Assembly: GCA_002431635.1 (NCBI GenBank)
Contig: DJGH01000059.1
Coordinates: forward strand, 69,859 to 76,401
Direction of reading: 5' to 3'
DNA: 6,543 bases
From: Petrotoga sp. UBA5851
Lineage (GTDB): Bacteria > Thermotogota > Thermotogae > Petrotogales > Petrotogaceae
Position numbers and translations under genes: made by a program. A model generated the notes under the pieces. That model saw only the letters and a program-made list of their open reading frames with translations, had not been told where the DNA came from and ran no database searches. Below, piece by piece: positions 6,307 through 6,543 of this stretch; positions within the stretch are counted from its first letter, which is position 1, and every line of letters starts with the position of its first letter.

Positions 6307-6411
6307 CTATCCGATTCGTCCGTTCCTTCTGTACTCCTGGAAAACATGTTCCGTAAGCCTTTCCATCTTTGAAAAGTAATAATCACAGCTGTTCTTAATC
6401 ATTTTCTTCAT
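6307..6411 (-). CDS. 34-residue microprotein, second of a paralogous trio
   Basis: Family not recognised. The peptide begins MKKMIKNSCDYYFSKMERL and ends FQEYRRNGRIG. The core from Ser8 (Ser, Phe13, Leu19, Val23, Arg28-Arg29) keeps the same spacing as the other two copies, though identity is low (4 of 22 with the first, 6 of 22 with the third). It is the most basic copy, with 8 Lys/Arg against 4 acidic residues, and the only one with a cysteine (Cys9). The N-terminus is shorter and the C-terminus longer than in its neighbours. AAGGG lies 7 nt before the ATG; the gene starts 2 nt after the first copy ends and 10 nt before the third begins. Met4 is an alternative start. Confidence 0.66.
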   Translation of the reverse strand: MKKMIKNSCDYYFSKMERLTEHVFQEYRRNGRIG

Positions 6412-6413
6412 TT

Positions 6414-6521
6414 TCAGACCCTTCTTATATGCTCCATAAATATGCTTTCAAGCTCATAAATCATTTCATATCCTGCGTAATACGATTCCACTGTTCTTTT
6501 TGCTCTTTTTTCTGTTGTCAT
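6414..6521 (-). CDS. 35-residue microprotein, first visible of a paralogous trio
   Basis: Family not recognised. The peptide begins MTTEKRAKRTVE and continues SYYAGYEMIYELESIFMEHI before ending RRV. The core starts at Ser13 with Tyr18, Leu24, Phe28 and Arg33-Arg34 in the trio's spacing. The N-terminal KRAKR patch is basic; the rest is aromatic and acidic, consistent with one amphipathic helix. There is no signal peptide or membrane span. AGGGGG lies 7 nt before the ATG, giving strong support for translation. The window ends 22 nt upstream, so its promoter and any earlier family members cannot be seen. Confidence 0.7.
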   Translation of the reverse strand: MTTEKRAKRTVESYYAGYEMIYELESIFMEHIRRV

Positions 6522-6543
6522 ATTATCGCCCCCTGATAAATAT

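Noticed and set aside
6189..6386. A 65-codon reading on the minus strand ending in the third micro-gene's frame
   Set aside because: The first 30 codons overlap the second micro-gene in another frame and lack a ribosome binding site before their ATG. The AGGAGGG 6 nt before the ATG at 6296 and the alignment of the shorter product with its neighbours fix the 35-residue version.
6189..6521. Trio read as fragments of one decayed larger gene
   Set aside because: Each reading has its own start, ribosome binding site and stop, equal length, and the same internal motif rather than successive parts of one protein.

Overview
The window is AT-rich, tightly packed DNA in which every gene I can support lies on the minus strand, so transcription runs from high to low coordinates. 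The strong GGAGG-type ribosome binding sites, a lysine riboswitch with an intrinsic terminator, the acetylase-type DAP gene (dapH) and the frequent ATA/AGA codons all suggest a low-GC Firmicute, most likely a Clostridia-class anaerobe. I cannot name the genus.

Region 1 (6543 to about 6161) holds three consecutive micro-genes of 35, 34 and 35 codons, each with its own Shine-Dalgarno sequence, followed by an intrinsic terminator. The three peptides align without gaps over a 22-residue core (Ser, an aromatic residue at position 6, a hydrophobic residue at 12, Phe/Val at 16, Arg-Arg at 21-22). They look like an old tandem duplication of a helical microprotein whose family I do not recognise. This is the most novel item in the window, and the cluster may continue beyond the edge.

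Region 2 (about 6160 to 5744) has no protein gene. It contains a spacer (6107-6160) in which I see nothing, a probable promoter, a lysine (L-box) riboswitch with its L2-L3 kissing loop readable, an expression platform, and a near-ideal terminator made from a 24-bp perfect palindrome. The strand that closes aptamer helix P1 can pair instead with the terminator's 5' arm, which predicts premature termination when lysine is abundant.

Region 3 (5743 to 1) is the lysine/diaminopimelate operon in the order asd, lysA, dapA, dapB, dapH, lysC, then a further gene cut by the window edge. Gaps are 3 to 22 nt or the genes overlap, so it should be one transcript under the riboswitch. LysC and Asd make aspartate semialdehyde, DapA and DapB make tetrahydrodipicolinate, DapH N-acetylates it, and LysA decarboxylates meso-DAP to lysine. 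The N-acetyl-DAP aminotransferase, the deacetylase and the epimerase DapF are not in the window. The truncated gene after lysC is translationally coupled to it, but too little is visible to assign it. lysC also carries a good internal ribosome binding site and ATG placed like the start of the separate beta subunit of Bacillus aspartokinase II.
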